This document shows positions 8,569 to 18,100 of a stretch of DNA of 64,000 nt, one piece after another. How positions within the stretch are numbered: position 1 is the first letter of the stretch; every line of letters starts with the position of its first letter. The stretch is taken from contig DELI01000004.1 in assembly GCA_002354335.1 (NCBI GenBank), positions 40,195-104,194 on the forward strand. Reading direction: 5' to 3'. The notes below the pieces were generated by a model, which was not told where the DNA came from, did no database searches, and saw only the letters and a program-made list of their open reading frames with translations. This DNA comes from Sphingobacterium sp. UBA2700 (GTDB taxonomy: Bacteria; Bacteroidota; Bacteroidia; Sphingobacteriales; Sphingobacteriaceae). Both the position numbers and the translations under genes were made by a program.

Positions 8569-9648
8569 ATGAATAATCTACCTAGACTTATGCTAGGCCT
8601 CATCCTTGGCCTATTGATTTTTGCGTTGCCAACTTTTGCACAGCAAGCCTACGTAAAACCGAAGCTTTCGAATCCCGAATCTTGGTCCTTTGTCCTCATC
8701 CCCGATCCGCAGACCTATATGAAATTCGAACGAAATCTAGGGACTTTTCACACCATGATTTCCTGGATTAAAGAAAATAAGGACTCCTTGAATACGCAGT
8801 TTGTCCTATGTACAGGTGATCTAGTCGAGCAAAACGATTTGCTGAACCCGAATGGAAAGCAAGCAAATCAAACCAGCAAACAGCAGTGGACAAGCATCAG
8901 CTCGGCTTTCCATCGCCTGAATGGTTTAGTACCTTACGTTCTTGCAACAGGAAACCATGATTACGGACATGTAAGCGCCGAATACCGCGCCACCCAATAC
9001 GATAAATACTTCTCCCTAGAGCAAAATCCACTAAATGCAGCCGCAATCCGTGAGGTGGGCCCTAATCTGAATGGGGCATCAAGCGCTGTGAACGCGGTTT
9101 ACGAATTTAAGACCCCACATCAGCAAAAGTTGTTGGTCATGGTTTTAGAGTTCGCTCCGCGCGATGAAGTCGTTGACTGGGCAAAAAAGACCTTAGATCA
9201 ACCGAAATATGCAGACCATAGCGTTTTCCTCTTAACTCACACCTATCTTAACAGAGATAGCAAGCATATGCCTAGAGAAGGTTACAAGATTGAAGATGCA
9301 AATTACGGCGAAGCCCTATTCGAGAAACTCGTAAAACCTTCCAAAAACATTCGTATGGTATTCTCCGGGCATATCGGCGCTCCAGATAACTGGGCCGGCC
9401 ACCTCGGATTCAGAGAAGACAAGAATGCCGCAGGAAAATCCGTCGTACAAATGGCATTTAACGCCCAAGCAATGGGCGGCGGATGGCATGGAAACGGTGG
9501 CGACGGCTGGCTACGCTATCTGGAATTCCTCCCGGACGGCAAAACCGTTAAAGTGAAAACATTCTCACCACTATTCGCTATTTCTCCAGCAACAAGACAC
9601 CTCGCTTTCGAAAGAAGCGCAACACAGGAGTTTGAGTTTAAACTGTAA
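8569..9648 (+). CDS. Exported calcineurin-like metallophosphoesterase
   Basis: 359 aa with a signal peptide (residues 1-24, ending TFA before two Gln). Metallophosphoesterase motifs appear in order: 'LIPDPQTY' (motif I, DxQ where many relatives have DxH), 'CTGDLVEQND' (GDxxxxxD), 'ATGNHDYG' (GNHD), 'LLTHTYLN' and 'FSGHIG' (GH). These residues bind two metal ions in the active site (known). The protein is probably periplasmic or exported and hydrolyses a phosphoester, but the substrate cannot be told from sequence. It is transcribed divergently from the Mrp operon and followed by a repeat-rich spacer. The Gln in motif I also occurs in other exported Bacteroidota members as far as I recall, so it need not mean loss of activity. 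Confidence 0.82.
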   Translation: MNNLPRLMLGLILGLLIFALPTFAQQAYVKPKLSNPESWSFVLIPDPQTYMKFERNLGTFHTMISWIKENKDSLNTQFVLCTGDLVEQNDLLNPNGKQANQTSKQQWTSISSAFHRLNGLVPYVLATGNHDYGHVSAEYRATQYDKYFSLEQNPLNAAAIREVGPNLNGASSAVNAVYEFKTPHQQKLLVMVLEFAPRDEVVDWAKKTLDQPKYADHSVFLLTHTYLNRDSKHMPREGYKIEDANYGEALFEKLVKPSKNIRMVFSGHIGAPDNWAGHLGFREDKNAAGKSVVQMAFNAQAMGGGWHGNGGDGWLRYLEFLPDGKTVKVKTFSPLFAISPATRHLAFERSATQEFEFKL

Positions 9649-9650
9649 TA

Positions 9651-9771
9651 GTATTTAGTAGTTAGTACTTAGTATAAAGACCTTTGGCGCAAATACGCTA
9701 ATATCTCACATCTAATATCTAAAATCTAATCCCGCCCTAGGTCTAATTACTAACTACTAACTACTAAATAC
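9651..9771. repeat. Heptad-period tandem repeats arranged as an inverted repeat
   Basis: Three blocks with exact 7-base spacing. Block A (9652-9679) is four units of TAnTTAG type. Block B (9698-9732) is CTAATAT, CTCACAT, CTAATAT, CTAAAAT, CTAATCC. Block C (9744-9771) is TAATTAC, TAACTAC, TAACTAC, TAAATAC. Block C is the reverse complement of block A: 9651-9675 pairs with 9747-9771 at 24 of 25 positions. Because 7 is not a multiple of 3, the TAA/TAG content falls in all frames on both strands. A block B-like array recurs at 51526-51560 and 52829-52860. Confidence 0.8.
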
Positions 9772-9772
9772 T

Positions 9773-9834
9773 ACCCAATGCATACCCCTATCAAACCCGC
9801 TTCCAAGCGGGTTTGATAGGGGTATGCATTGGGT
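9773..9834. repeat. Perfect 30-bp palindrome with a 2-base centre
   Basis: Arms 9773-9802 and 9805-9834 are exact reverse complements around a CC centre, starting ACCCAATGCATACC and closing at AAGCGGG. The bases after it (9831-9862: GGGTTTAAAAGGGGTTTGAAAGGGCTTTATG) match, in reverse complement, the AAACCC-rich element at 43333-43397. The structure lies between convergent genes and could stop transcription both ways, but it has no T-tract. It looks like a dispersed repeat element. Confidence 0.85.
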
Positions 9835-9877
9835 TTAAAAGGGGTTTGAAAGGGCTTTATGCAGAAGCAGACTCGAA

Positions 9878-9909
9878 CAAAAAAAGAGGCTAACCCCTGG
9901 TTAGCCTCT
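9878..9909 (-). terminator. Rho-independent terminator of acs
   Basis: Stem AGAGGCTAAC (9885-9894) pairs perfectly with GTTAGCCTCT (9900-9909) around a 5-base loop. On the minus strand the stem is followed by seven T (9884-9878). It lies 24 bases past the acs stop codon. Confidence 0.9.
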
Positions 9910-9933
9910 GTACTATCTCTTTGTAATTCTTAC

Positions 9934-11856
9934 TTAGGATTGCGATCTGAATTCTTCTGCTCCTTTGATAATCGATTCCACTACGGTTGGATCTTGTAGA
10001 GTCGAGGTATCTCCGAGGTTATTTAATTCGCCTTCGGCGATTTTTCTTAGGATTCGGCGCATAATCTTACCGGATCTTGTTTTCGGTAAATCTTGCACAA
10101 ATTGGATGATATCCGGTTTTGCGATTGCTCCGATAATACGTTGAACAGTCTGCAAGATATCTTGGCGTGTTTTTTCAGCGTCGATATGGTGATTCGCAAT
10201 GACATAAGCGTAGATGCCTTGTCCTTTTACAGGGTGTGGGTAGCCTACGATTGCTGACTCTACTACGTCGGCGTGCATGTTGATTGCGTTTTCCACTTCG
10301 GCGGTACCGATACGGTGTCCGGATACGTTCAATACATCATCCACACGGCCGGTAATGCGGTAATAACCTTCCGGGCTGCGGTAACAACCGTCGCCGGTGA
10401 AGTACATATTCTCGTATGTAGAGAAATAAGTTTGCTTACAACGCTCGTGGTCGCCCCATGTCGTGCGTAGCATACCTGGCCAAGGGAACTTGATACATAA
10501 GTTGCCCGACACATCATTGCCTTGAATTTCTTCACCGTTTTCATCCATCAAGGTTGGTTGAACGCCCGGCAATGGCAACATGGCATAACCTGGAATTTCA
10601 GGTGTAATTCCTGCAATTGGCGTAATTAAGTGACCGCCGTTCTCTGTCTGCCACCAGGTATCGGCAATCGGACATTTGCCCTTGCCAACTTTGTTATGAT
10701 ACCATTCCCACGCTTCTTGGTTGATTGGCTCACCTACGGATCCTAATACGCGAAGTGAAGAAAGGTCTTTATTTTCTACATACTCGTCACCAAATGCCAT
10801 TAACGAACGTAGCGCTGTTGGTGCGGTATAAATGATATTTACTTTATGCTTATCGACGATATCCCAGTAACGACCAGCGTCAGGGAAAGTCGGGATACCT
10901 TCAAACATGAGTGAGGTTGCCCCTTGTGATAATGGACCGTAGACGATGTAACTATGTCCGGTGATCCATCCGATGTCCGCTGTACAGAAATATACTTCAC
11001 CCGGTTGGTACTGGAAAGTGTTTGCGAAGGTATAGCCGGTATAAACCATATAACCTGCGGTTGTATGCACAACACCCTTTGGCTTACCCGTCGAACCCGA
11101 AGTGTACAGGATGAATAATACATCCTCTGCATCCATCTCTTCTGCCGGACAAGCAGGATTTCCTTGTGTTTCCACTTTTTTGATCTCATCTTCCCACCAT
11201 ACATCACGTCCTTTGATCATTGAAATTGGCGTGCGTGAGCGCGTCAATACGATTACTTTTTCTACCGACTTGCATTGCATCAATGCATCATCTACGATCG
11301 TTTTAAGTTCCAATACTTTTTTGCCGCGGAAGCCGCCGTCTGCCGTAATCACCAATTTACATTCCGCATCGTTGATACGATCGGCGATTGACTGTGCGGA
11401 GAATCCACCGAATACCACCGAGTGGATGGCACCGATACGTGCACAGGCAAGAACAGCAATCACAAGCTCAGGAACCATCGGTAGGTAGATACACACACGG
11501 TCGCCTTTGCGGATATTGTTGTTCTTTAATACATTCGCAAACTGCTCTACCTTCTGTAGCAATTGCTTGTACGATAATACACGGTGTGCTTCGCTGGGGT
11601 CGTTAGGTTCCCAAATAATAGCCGGCTTATCGCCGTTCAAATAGATATGACGATCTAAACAGTTTTCGGTGATATTTAATTTCCCACCTTCAAACCATTT
11701 TATCTTTGGCTCATCGAAATTCCAGTCAAGAACATTCGTCCATTTTCTCTTCCAAAAGAAATTGTCGGCAATCTCTGCCCAGAATGCTTCAGGTTGTTCT
11801 ACACTCTTCTTATAGGCATCTTGATACGCCTCAAAAGATTTAATTTGAAAACTCAT
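9934..11856 (-). CDS. acs: Acetyl-CoA synthetase (AMP-forming)
   Basis: 640 aa, full length for Acs (about 640-660). It converts acetate, ATP and CoA to acetyl-CoA, AMP and PPi in the cytosol. Motifs seen: N-terminal ACAS region ('WKRKWTNVLDWNFDEPKIKW'), the P-loop-like 'YTSGSTGKPKG', the acetyl-pocket 'DTWWQTENGG', 'FTGDGCYRSPEGYYRITGR' with the hinge Asp, and 'KTRSGKIMRR' with the catalytic and acetylatable Lys near the C-terminus. It stands alone with its own terminator. The upstream gap of 126 bases is shared with a divergent UbiA-like gene. The Trp in 'WWQTE' indicates acetate rather than longer acyl substrates (known for Acs). Confidence 0.96.
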   Translation of the reverse strand: MSFQIKSFEAYQDAYKKSVEQPEAFWAEIADNFFWKRKWTNVLDWNFDEPKIKWFEGGKLNITENCLDRHIYLNGDKPAIIWEPNDPSEAHRVLSYKQLLQKVEQFANVLKNNNIRKGDRVCIYLPMVPELVIAVLACARIGAIHSVVFGGFSAQSIADRINDAECKLVITADGGFRGKKVLELKTIVDDALMQCKSVEKVIVLTRSRTPISMIKGRDVWWEDEIKKVETQGNPACPAEEMDAEDVLFILYTSGSTGKPKGVVHTTAGYMVYTGYTFANTFQYQPGEVYFCTADIGWITGHSYIVYGPLSQGATSLMFEGIPTFPDAGRYWDIVDKHKVNIIYTAPTALRSLMAFGDEYVENKDLSSLRVLGSVGEPINQEAWEWYHNKVGKGKCPIADTWWQTENGGHLITPIAGITPEIPGYAMLPLPGVQPTLMDENGEEIQGNDVSGNLCIKFPWPGMLRTTWGDHERCKQTYFSTYENMYFTGDGCYRSPEGYYRITGRVDDVLNVSGHRIGTAEVENAINMHADVVESAIVGYPHPVKGQGIYAYVIANHHIDAEKTRQDILQTVQRIIGAIAKPDIIQFVQDLPKTRSGKIMRRILRKIAEGELNNLGDTSTLQDPTVVESIIKGAEEFRSQS

Positions 11857-11886
11857 TTTTAATAAAAAAAAATTATAGGTCTACAT

Positions 11887-11894
11887 TATCTTTG
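11887..11894 (+). promoter_or_regulatory. Possible -7 element for the UbiA-like gene
   Basis: TATCTTTG matches the Bacteroidota TAnnTTTG consensus exactly, on the plus strand in the gap between acs and the divergent membrane-protein gene. No good -33 box is visible. It would give a 5' leader of roughly 80 bases or more. Confidence 0.4.
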
Positions 11895-11982
11895 TCAGAG
11901 TTTTATTATTTTCGGTCAAATTGTTATTAAAAACGAAAAAATAATACCTCTTTAGCACTAATCTAGCGATTTTTGTGAAGAT

Positions 11983-12909
11983 TTGCTAATTTTTGTGTTC
12001 GTGAATCAAACCGCCTTTATCAATTGTTTGCAAGAAAGAACATTGAAATACGTTAGAGCAACATATCATTTTTTCGTCCATAGCAACCTTCTGATTGCCC
12101 TTGCTGCGGTGGCTCAATGCGCGCTAACCTATTACGTGCTGGACTTCGATATTAATCCGGCTATTCTATGGATTGAAGGCTCGACGACGCTCTTGCTATA
12201 CAATCTCAGTTTATATCTTTCGAAACCGTCCAATCCCCAACAATCGCCATACTTAAGAACCCGTTGGGTTTTTAAATATGAATGGTTATTGTGGTTAAAT
12301 AGTGTACTGGCAGTTCTGTTGCTTATTTACGCGCTTTTACAAATCCATCCCTATACCTTTTTTTATCTAGCCTTTGTCGGCTTAGTCAGTATGGCCTATG
12401 CAGTTCCTTTTGTTCGGATCAATGGGCAACGTCGGGGACTGCGATCAGTGCCCGGGCTTAAGCTCTTCTATATTGCGCTGGTATGGTCGCTCAGTAGTGT
12501 TGGTTTGCCTGTGCTGGAGCTTTACGTAGAAGGAGCGACGATTGATTGGTTTACAGCGAATTATCTGGGATTGGTCAAGATTGTCTTTCTTCTGATCTGC
12601 ACCCTTCCTTTTGACATTCGCGACATGGAGCAGGATAGCTACTATAAACTCAAAACAGTGCCTACCATGCTCGGCGAGCCAGCGGCCATCAATCTTGCCT
12701 ATATTCTTGGTATTGCCCATTTACTTCTTATCGCTTTCTCCCCCTACAGTATTCCGGTAAAAGCGGGGATGTTACTAACTACGCTGCTGATATTGCTGTT
12801 GATGAAATCGGTTGTTTTTACCAGAAAACGAAATTATCACACCGTCTATTTATTGGATTTAGCACTTATTGTGCAGTGGTTTTTGGTGTTTTTGTTTCGC
12901 TTAGCCTAG
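11983..12909 (+). CDS. UbiA-like integral membrane protein, prenyltransferase superfamily
   Basis: Up to 308 aa with about eight to nine hydrophobic segments. 'FDIRDMEQD' at about residues 210-218 resembles the second Asp-rich motif of UbiA prenyltransferases (DxxxD). The first motif (NDxxDxxxD) is not present: the matching region near residues 70-80 reads 'LLLYNLSLYLSK', with Asn but no Asp. The enzyme could be degenerate, use another substrate, or be a UbiA-fold protein without prenyl transfer. The start is uncertain: the longest frame opens with TTG at 11983, GTG codons follow at 11995 and 12001 and TTG at 12031, and no in-frame ATG exists near the front. It is divergent from acs and precedes the ECF sigma gene by 192 bases. 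Confidence 0.6.
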   Translation: MLIFVFVNQTAFINCLQERTLKYVRATYHFFVHSNLLIALAAVAQCALTYYVLDFDINPAILWIEGSTTLLLYNLSLYLSKPSNPQQSPYLRTRWVFKYEWLLWLNSVLAVLLLIYALLQIHPYTFFYLAFVGLVSMAYAVPFVRINGQRRGLRSVPGLKLFYIALVWSLSSVGLPVLELYVEGATIDWFTANYLGLVKIVFLLICTLPFDIRDMEQDSYYKLKTVPTMLGEPAAINLAYILGIAHLLLIAFSPYSIPVKAGMLLTTLLILLLMKSVVFTRKRNYHTVYLLDLALIVQWFLVFLFRLA

Positions 12910-13101
12910 CGTATCCATTGTAATAATTGTTTGAACTTCTCCGAATTTTTGTAATACAAAAATATTTTCCCTTATTTTGTTAAATAATTATTAATAATAT
13001 CCTAGAATACGTCTATCGTTTTAGCGAATCACTTATTAATGCGGATCTGTATCAGTTTCTAAAGCTGATATAAGCTATGTTTAGTGATTTTTTTATGAAT
13101 T

Positions 13102-13659
13102 ATGATTGAGATTGACTTATGGAATTTACTGCAGGAGGGAGATGAAGAAGCTTTCGCGCAAGTGTATCAACAGCATGTTGATGCATTATATTCTTATGGT
13201 CTCAACTTAGGATACAGTCCGGATGACGTTCAGGATAGTATTCACGATTTATTTGTTAATATATATAATAAACGTGGTCGATACACAGCCGTAAAAAATG
13301 TCAAGGTTTATCTGTTCATAGCTTTAAAAAATACCTTATTGAATCGCAGTTCCAAAATGGCGACGGTTTCTCTAAACCCGGAGGAGCATGATAGCGGTGA
13401 AGCAAGCGTTGAAGATTATTGGATCGCATCGGAAGCGGAAGGCGACTCGCGTGAACTGCTGAAACGTGGTATTGCGCAATTGAGCAGACGTCAGAAACAG
13501 GTGTTATATTTTCGATATTATAAAACCATGAGTTTTAAAGAAATTGCTGAACATCTGCACATCAACCCACAGTCTGCAAAGAACCTTGCCCAGTCTGCGG
13601 TCAAGAAATTAAGAGCATTTCTGATGATGATTTTGATTTTAGCCTTCCTCATTGCCTAA
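13102..13659 (+). CDS. ECF-type RNA polymerase sigma factor (FecI-like)
   Basis: 185 aa. Region 2 spans about residues 15-80 ('EEAFAQVYQQHVDALYSYGL', 'PDDVQDSIHDLFVNIYNKRG'). Region 4 spans about 125-175, with the helix-turn-helix 'LSRRQKQVLYFRYYKTMSF' then 'EIAEHLHINPQSAKNLAQSA'. This is the Bacteroidota ECF class that pairs with a FecR anti-sigma and a SusC carrying an STN domain (known), and both follow directly. It should activate the downstream susCD operon when the outer-membrane transporter binds its ligand (inference). The C-terminus ends in a hydrophobic stretch (LMMILILAFLIA), which occurs in several members of this class. Confidence 0.9.
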   Translation: MIEIDLWNLLQEGDEEAFAQVYQQHVDALYSYGLNLGYSPDDVQDSIHDLFVNIYNKRGRYTAVKNVKVYLFIALKNTLLNRSSKMATVSLNPEEHDSGEASVEDYWIASEAEGDSRELLKRGIAQLSRRQKQVLYFRYYKTMSFKEIAEHLHINPQSAKNLAQSAVKKLRAFLMMILILAFLIA

Positions 13660-13859
13660 TATTTTCTGAAACAGTCTGTTTTCAAAGGGCATCAAGTACT
13701 TTTCTTTAATGCTGTTCCAAGGGAAATATGATTTTTTTCTTCCTCTAAGTGCCTATCAACGCTGTTTTTAGAAAAAAGATAAAAAAATAACTTTTTTCAT
13801 GAGTACCTTTTTGCAATTCTCATGTCCTTCCTATACCAGGCCGTAATGACCTTCTATTT

Positions 13860-15008
13860 ATGAACGTTAATAACTATAATAACCATACTACTGAAGCTGA
13901 TTTGCTTCGCGACGATTTCTTTATCAGGTCGATGCTCGCACCGACGGAAGAAACAGAGCGCTTTTGGCAACAGGTATTATTGGTAAATAATCTATCTGAA
14001 GAAGTTTTTGAGGGGGCAAAGCAAAAGCTATTGCAACCTGCCCATAGCATGAATCAGCATGCGAAGGATGCGCTATTTTCTCAGATCACGGAATCTACGC
14101 ATACGCGCGTTCGTAAAATTTCCTACTATCGTTATGCTGCTGCAGCAATCCTCCTAGTACTCGGTATTTCATTTGCTCTTTTTCGGTATCAATCGAACGA
14201 AGTGCCTGTAAAGGAACTTGCAGAGAAGAGCCAAGCTGATACAAGCGGTATCCTATTGGTTACAGGAGCTGGGGAAACCGTCAATATTGAGGGGAAAGAA
14301 GCAGTGTTAGATTTCTCTAATGCCAATGCGGTAACCGTTAATAAAAAGAAACTTGAGGTTGCGAGAATAAGTCAGGCTGTTCAACATGAAGTGCGTGTGC
14401 CGGTTGGCAAGCGTATATCGTTAATCCTTTCCGATGGGACCAAGATGTGGGTGAATGCAGGATCCATTGTTAAATTCCCAAGTCATTTTGATAAGAAGCA
14501 ACGCGAGGTTTCAGTTGATGGGGAAGTATATGCGGATGTGGTGAAAAACCCGAAAAAACCTTTTGTATTCCATACGAAAGAATTCAATGTACAGGTATTG
14601 GGAACAAGTTTAAATATCCACGCCTATTCCGATGACCCGAATCAGCAGGTAACCTTAGTAGAAGGAAAGGTAAAAGTAAAGAGCTCACAAGGGGAGCATT
14701 TCTTGAAACCGGATGAGTCGTATTTCGCGGATGGTAAAACGGAAGAGGTACGCGAGGTTGACGTGACATTCTTTACCTCCTGGAAAGATGGCTTTTATCG
14801 TTTCAAAGATCAGCAGTTAAAGGATGTGATCCAAAATTTAGAACGCTACTACGGTACCGATATCGAATGCTCACCGAAGATTGCTAAAATGACCTGTTCG
14901 GGATATCTGGATCTGAAAGATGATATCAATATGGTTTTGCGTGGGGTAGCCTTTTCGATGGATATCAAATTTAAAAAAGAAGAATCATCATATAAATTAT
15001 ACCAATAA
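13860..15008 (+). CDS. FecR-family anti-sigma factor
   Basis: 382 aa. An N-terminal cytoplasmic part (1-90) should bind the sigma factor. One membrane helix follows at about 92-109 ('YAAAAILLVLGISFALF'). The periplasmic FecR domain starts near residue 178 ('VRVPVGKRISLILSDGT', 'VWVNAGS'-like 'MWVNAGSIVKFPSHF') and a DUF4974-type C-terminal domain lies at about 310-382 ('LKDVIQNLERYYGTDIEC'). The C-terminal domain probably contacts the STN domain of the following SusC (known for Fec-type systems). It begins 200 bases after the sigma gene, so the two may be separately transcribed. The 200-base gap shows no clear promoter. Confidence 0.9.
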   Translation: MNVNNYNNHTTEADLLRDDFFIRSMLAPTEETERFWQQVLLVNNLSEEVFEGAKQKLLQPAHSMNQHAKDALFSQITESTHTRVRKISYYRYAAAAILLVLGISFALFRYQSNEVPVKELAEKSQADTSGILLVTGAGETVNIEGKEAVLDFSNANAVTVNKKKLEVARISQAVQHEVRVPVGKRISLILSDGTKMWVNAGSIVKFPSHFDKKQREVSVDGEVYADVVKNPKKPFVFHTKEFNVQVLGTSLNIHAYSDDPNQQVTLVEGKVKVKSSQGEHFLKPDESYFADGKTEEVREVDVTFFTSWKDGFYRFKDQQLKDVIQNLERYYGTDIECSPKIAKMTCSGYLDLKDDINMVLRGVAFSMDIKFKKEESSYKLYQ

Positions 15009-15055
15009 GCCTATGAATAGATAGTGAAATCTGATACTTAATTAACCAAAAAAAA

Positions 15056-15078
15056 GGCAATACATAAAATGTATTGCC
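15056..15078. terminator. Hairpin between fecR and susC (minus-strand terminator shape or leader element)
   Basis: GGCAATACAT (15056-15065) pairs perfectly with ATGTATTGCC (15069-15078) around AAA. The A-tract lies on the left, so the shape is that of a terminator on the minus strand, whereas the genes run on plus. A second short stem (ATGCG 15085-15089 with CGCAT 15097-15101) follows. It may be a leader element limiting read-through from fecR into susC. Confidence 0.45.
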
Positions 15079-15131
15079 CCCAAAATGCGTTTGCCGCGCA
15101 TCTTATTTAAATAACTCTGATTAACAAATTT

Positions 15132-18100
15132 ATGAAAGAATTTGAAAAGCTTCGCATTTCTCGATCAAAACAGTATTGCAGAAGCCTAGTATTAAGTTCG
15201 CTGCTTTTATTTTACGCAACGAACGAAACATTTGCCTCTCAATTCGACAAGATTGATGCAGCCACGCCGAGAATTACCGTTCATATTGGTAACACCACTC
15301 TGGTAGAGGTATTTAAGAAACTTGAAAACCATGGTGTTTTAGTTTTTTATTCTAATAATATTGATAAACCGAACAAATCGGTGAACGTTCATGCCGACAA
15401 TAAAACACTAAATGAAGTGTTTGATAATTTGTTGGCCGGGACGAACAATACCTATTCTGTTGAAGTACGCCAGGTCTTTGTCAAGCGCAAAGGGGCTGCT
15501 GCTACCGGGCTCAGGCAAGGCAACGAAACGGCAAAACAAGAGCTAGAGGCTTCCGGACGTGTGTTCTCGGAGGACGGTAAACCTATTGGTGGTGCTTCGG
15601 TAACCGTAGTAGGGACCATGACTTCGGCAGCGACCGACGACAGTGGACATTTTAAAATTAAAGTTCCTAATGGCAAGGCAAAGCTTTCCATTAGTTATGT
15701 TGGCTATGAAACGCAACAAGTAAATGCCGGTCTCGACATCCGTGTTAGCTTAACGAAAAAAGAGGATGTGATCGAAGAAGTGGTGGTGACGGGTGTGACG
15801 AAGATGGATAGACGTTTATTCACAGGTGCCGCTACGAAGCTGAACGCTGAAGACATGAAGATCGACGGTATGCCCGAGATCAGCCGTTCGCTAGAAGGCC
15901 GTGTTGCCGGGGTTTCTGTACAGAACGTTTCGGGAACATTTGGTACAGCGCCAAAGATTCGTGTTCGTGGTGCTACTTCCATTTATGGTAGCTCTAAACC
16001 TTTATGGGTTGTGGACGGGGTAATCATGGAAGATGTAACAGAGGTGAGCGCGGACGATCTATCGTCTGGAGATGCGGTTACTCTGATCAGTTCGGCGGTT
16101 GCTGGACTGAATGCGGATGACATCGAGAGTTTCCAAATTCTAAAGGATGGATCAGCAACGTCGATTTATGGTGCTCGTGCTATGGCGGGGGTAATCGTTG
16201 TAACAACCAAACGTGGTAAAGCCGGCGTTAGCCGTTTAAGCTATACTGGTGAGTACACCAACCGTCAGATTCCTAGCTATGGGGAATTCAATATCATGAA
16301 CTCGCAAGAGCAAATGGGCGTGTACAAGGAGATGGAAAGCAAAGGTTGGTTGAACTTCGGTGAAACGTACCGTGCACAGAACTCCGGTGTATATGGTCAT
16401 ATGTATAAATTACTGAATACCTACGACGTAAGGACTGGGATGTTCGGCTTAGCAAACACAGAAGAGCAAAAGCTTGCTTATTTACGTGCTGCTGAAATGC
16501 GCAATACGGACTGGTTTGATGTGTTGTTCAACAACAACTTAATGCAAAACCATTCCTTGAGTATGACAAACGGTACGGAAAAGTCTACTTACTATGCTTC
16601 TATTTCTGCGATGACCGATCCAGGATGGACCAAGCAAAGTAAGACCAACCGCTATACGGCAAACTTGAACATGAGTTATAAGATATTGCCAGATTTGACA
16701 TTGAATTTAATTTCCAATGCGTCTACACGTCAGCAAAAAGCACCAGGTACTTTAAGTCAAGAGACCGACCCGGTATTTGGTGAGGTGAAGCGTAATTTTG
16801 ATATCAACCCTTACAATTACGCAATGAATACATCGCGCGCATTGGAGGAAAATACATTCTATACGCGTAACTACGCGCCATTTAACATTCTTCATGAATT
16901 AGAGAACAACTACATTGATATCAATGTAACGGGTTTGAAATTCCAGGGAGAGGTGAAATGGAGAGCGATGCCTGGTTTAGAATTTACGGCTTTAGGTGCG
17001 TTCAAATATGAGAACAGTTCCCAACAGCACAATATATTGGACGATGCTAACCAAGCTTTAGCGTACCGCGCAATGGGCGACGCAACGATTCGTGATCAGA
17101 ATAGCTTCTTATATACTGATCCGAATAATCCATACGCACTACCTATTTCGGTTCTTCCTGAAGGAGGTATCTATCGCCGTACGGATTATGGCATGTCGGG
17201 GCAGGATTTCCGTGTTTCCGGAGCTTACTCGAAAACTATTGCTGATAAGCACATCATCAATATGAACGTGGGCGGGGAGTACAACTCTTACGATAGAGAT
17301 CGCTCTTTGTTTACGGGTTGGGGTATGCAGTATGCCCTAGGTGAAATTCCATTCTACGTTTATGAGTTCTTTAAACAAGGGATTGAAGCCGGTACTGACT
17401 ATTATGCTTTGAACCATACGAGATCACGTAAGGTAGGTTTCTACGCAAACCCAACGTACTCTTATAAGCATAAATATATTCTGACCGGTACGGTTCGTTA
17501 TGACGGTAGTAACCGTTTAGGATCTGCTAACTCAGCGAGATGGCTACCAACCTGGAATATTGGCGCTTCATGGAATGCGCATGAGGAAGATTTCTTTACG
17601 CGCTTGTTCGTACCAACATTTTCACATTTTACCCTTCGTACATCCTACAGTTTAACGGGGGAGAGCGGTGTTGACTTCGTGAACAATGCGAACATGATCA
17701 TCAACAGTTTCAACCCATGGCGTCCATTCTCGGATATGAAAGAAAGTGGTCTGAAGATCACCGAATTCCCGAATGATAACTTGACCTATGAGAAGAAGCA
17801 TGAGTTGAATATCGGTGCTGACTTAGGGTTTCTTGACAACCGCATCAACTTTGTGGTGGATGCCTATACGCGTAATAACTTTGACTTGATTGGCCCGATC
17901 TACACCGATGGTGTTGCTGGTAAATCGTTGAAGTGGGGTAACGTAGCGGCGATGAAGTCCAAAGGTATCGAGTTCACCCTATCCACACGCAACATTGTTC
18001 GTGAGGACTTCAACTGGGCATCTAGCTTTACGATGGCTTGGAACGAGACCAATATTACTCGTTTAGATGCGACATCGCGTGTGGTAGACTTAGTTAAAGG

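Noticed and set aside
11102..11488. 128-codon frame antisense to acs
   Set aside because: A shadow of the well-conserved acs gene with no recognisable protein features.
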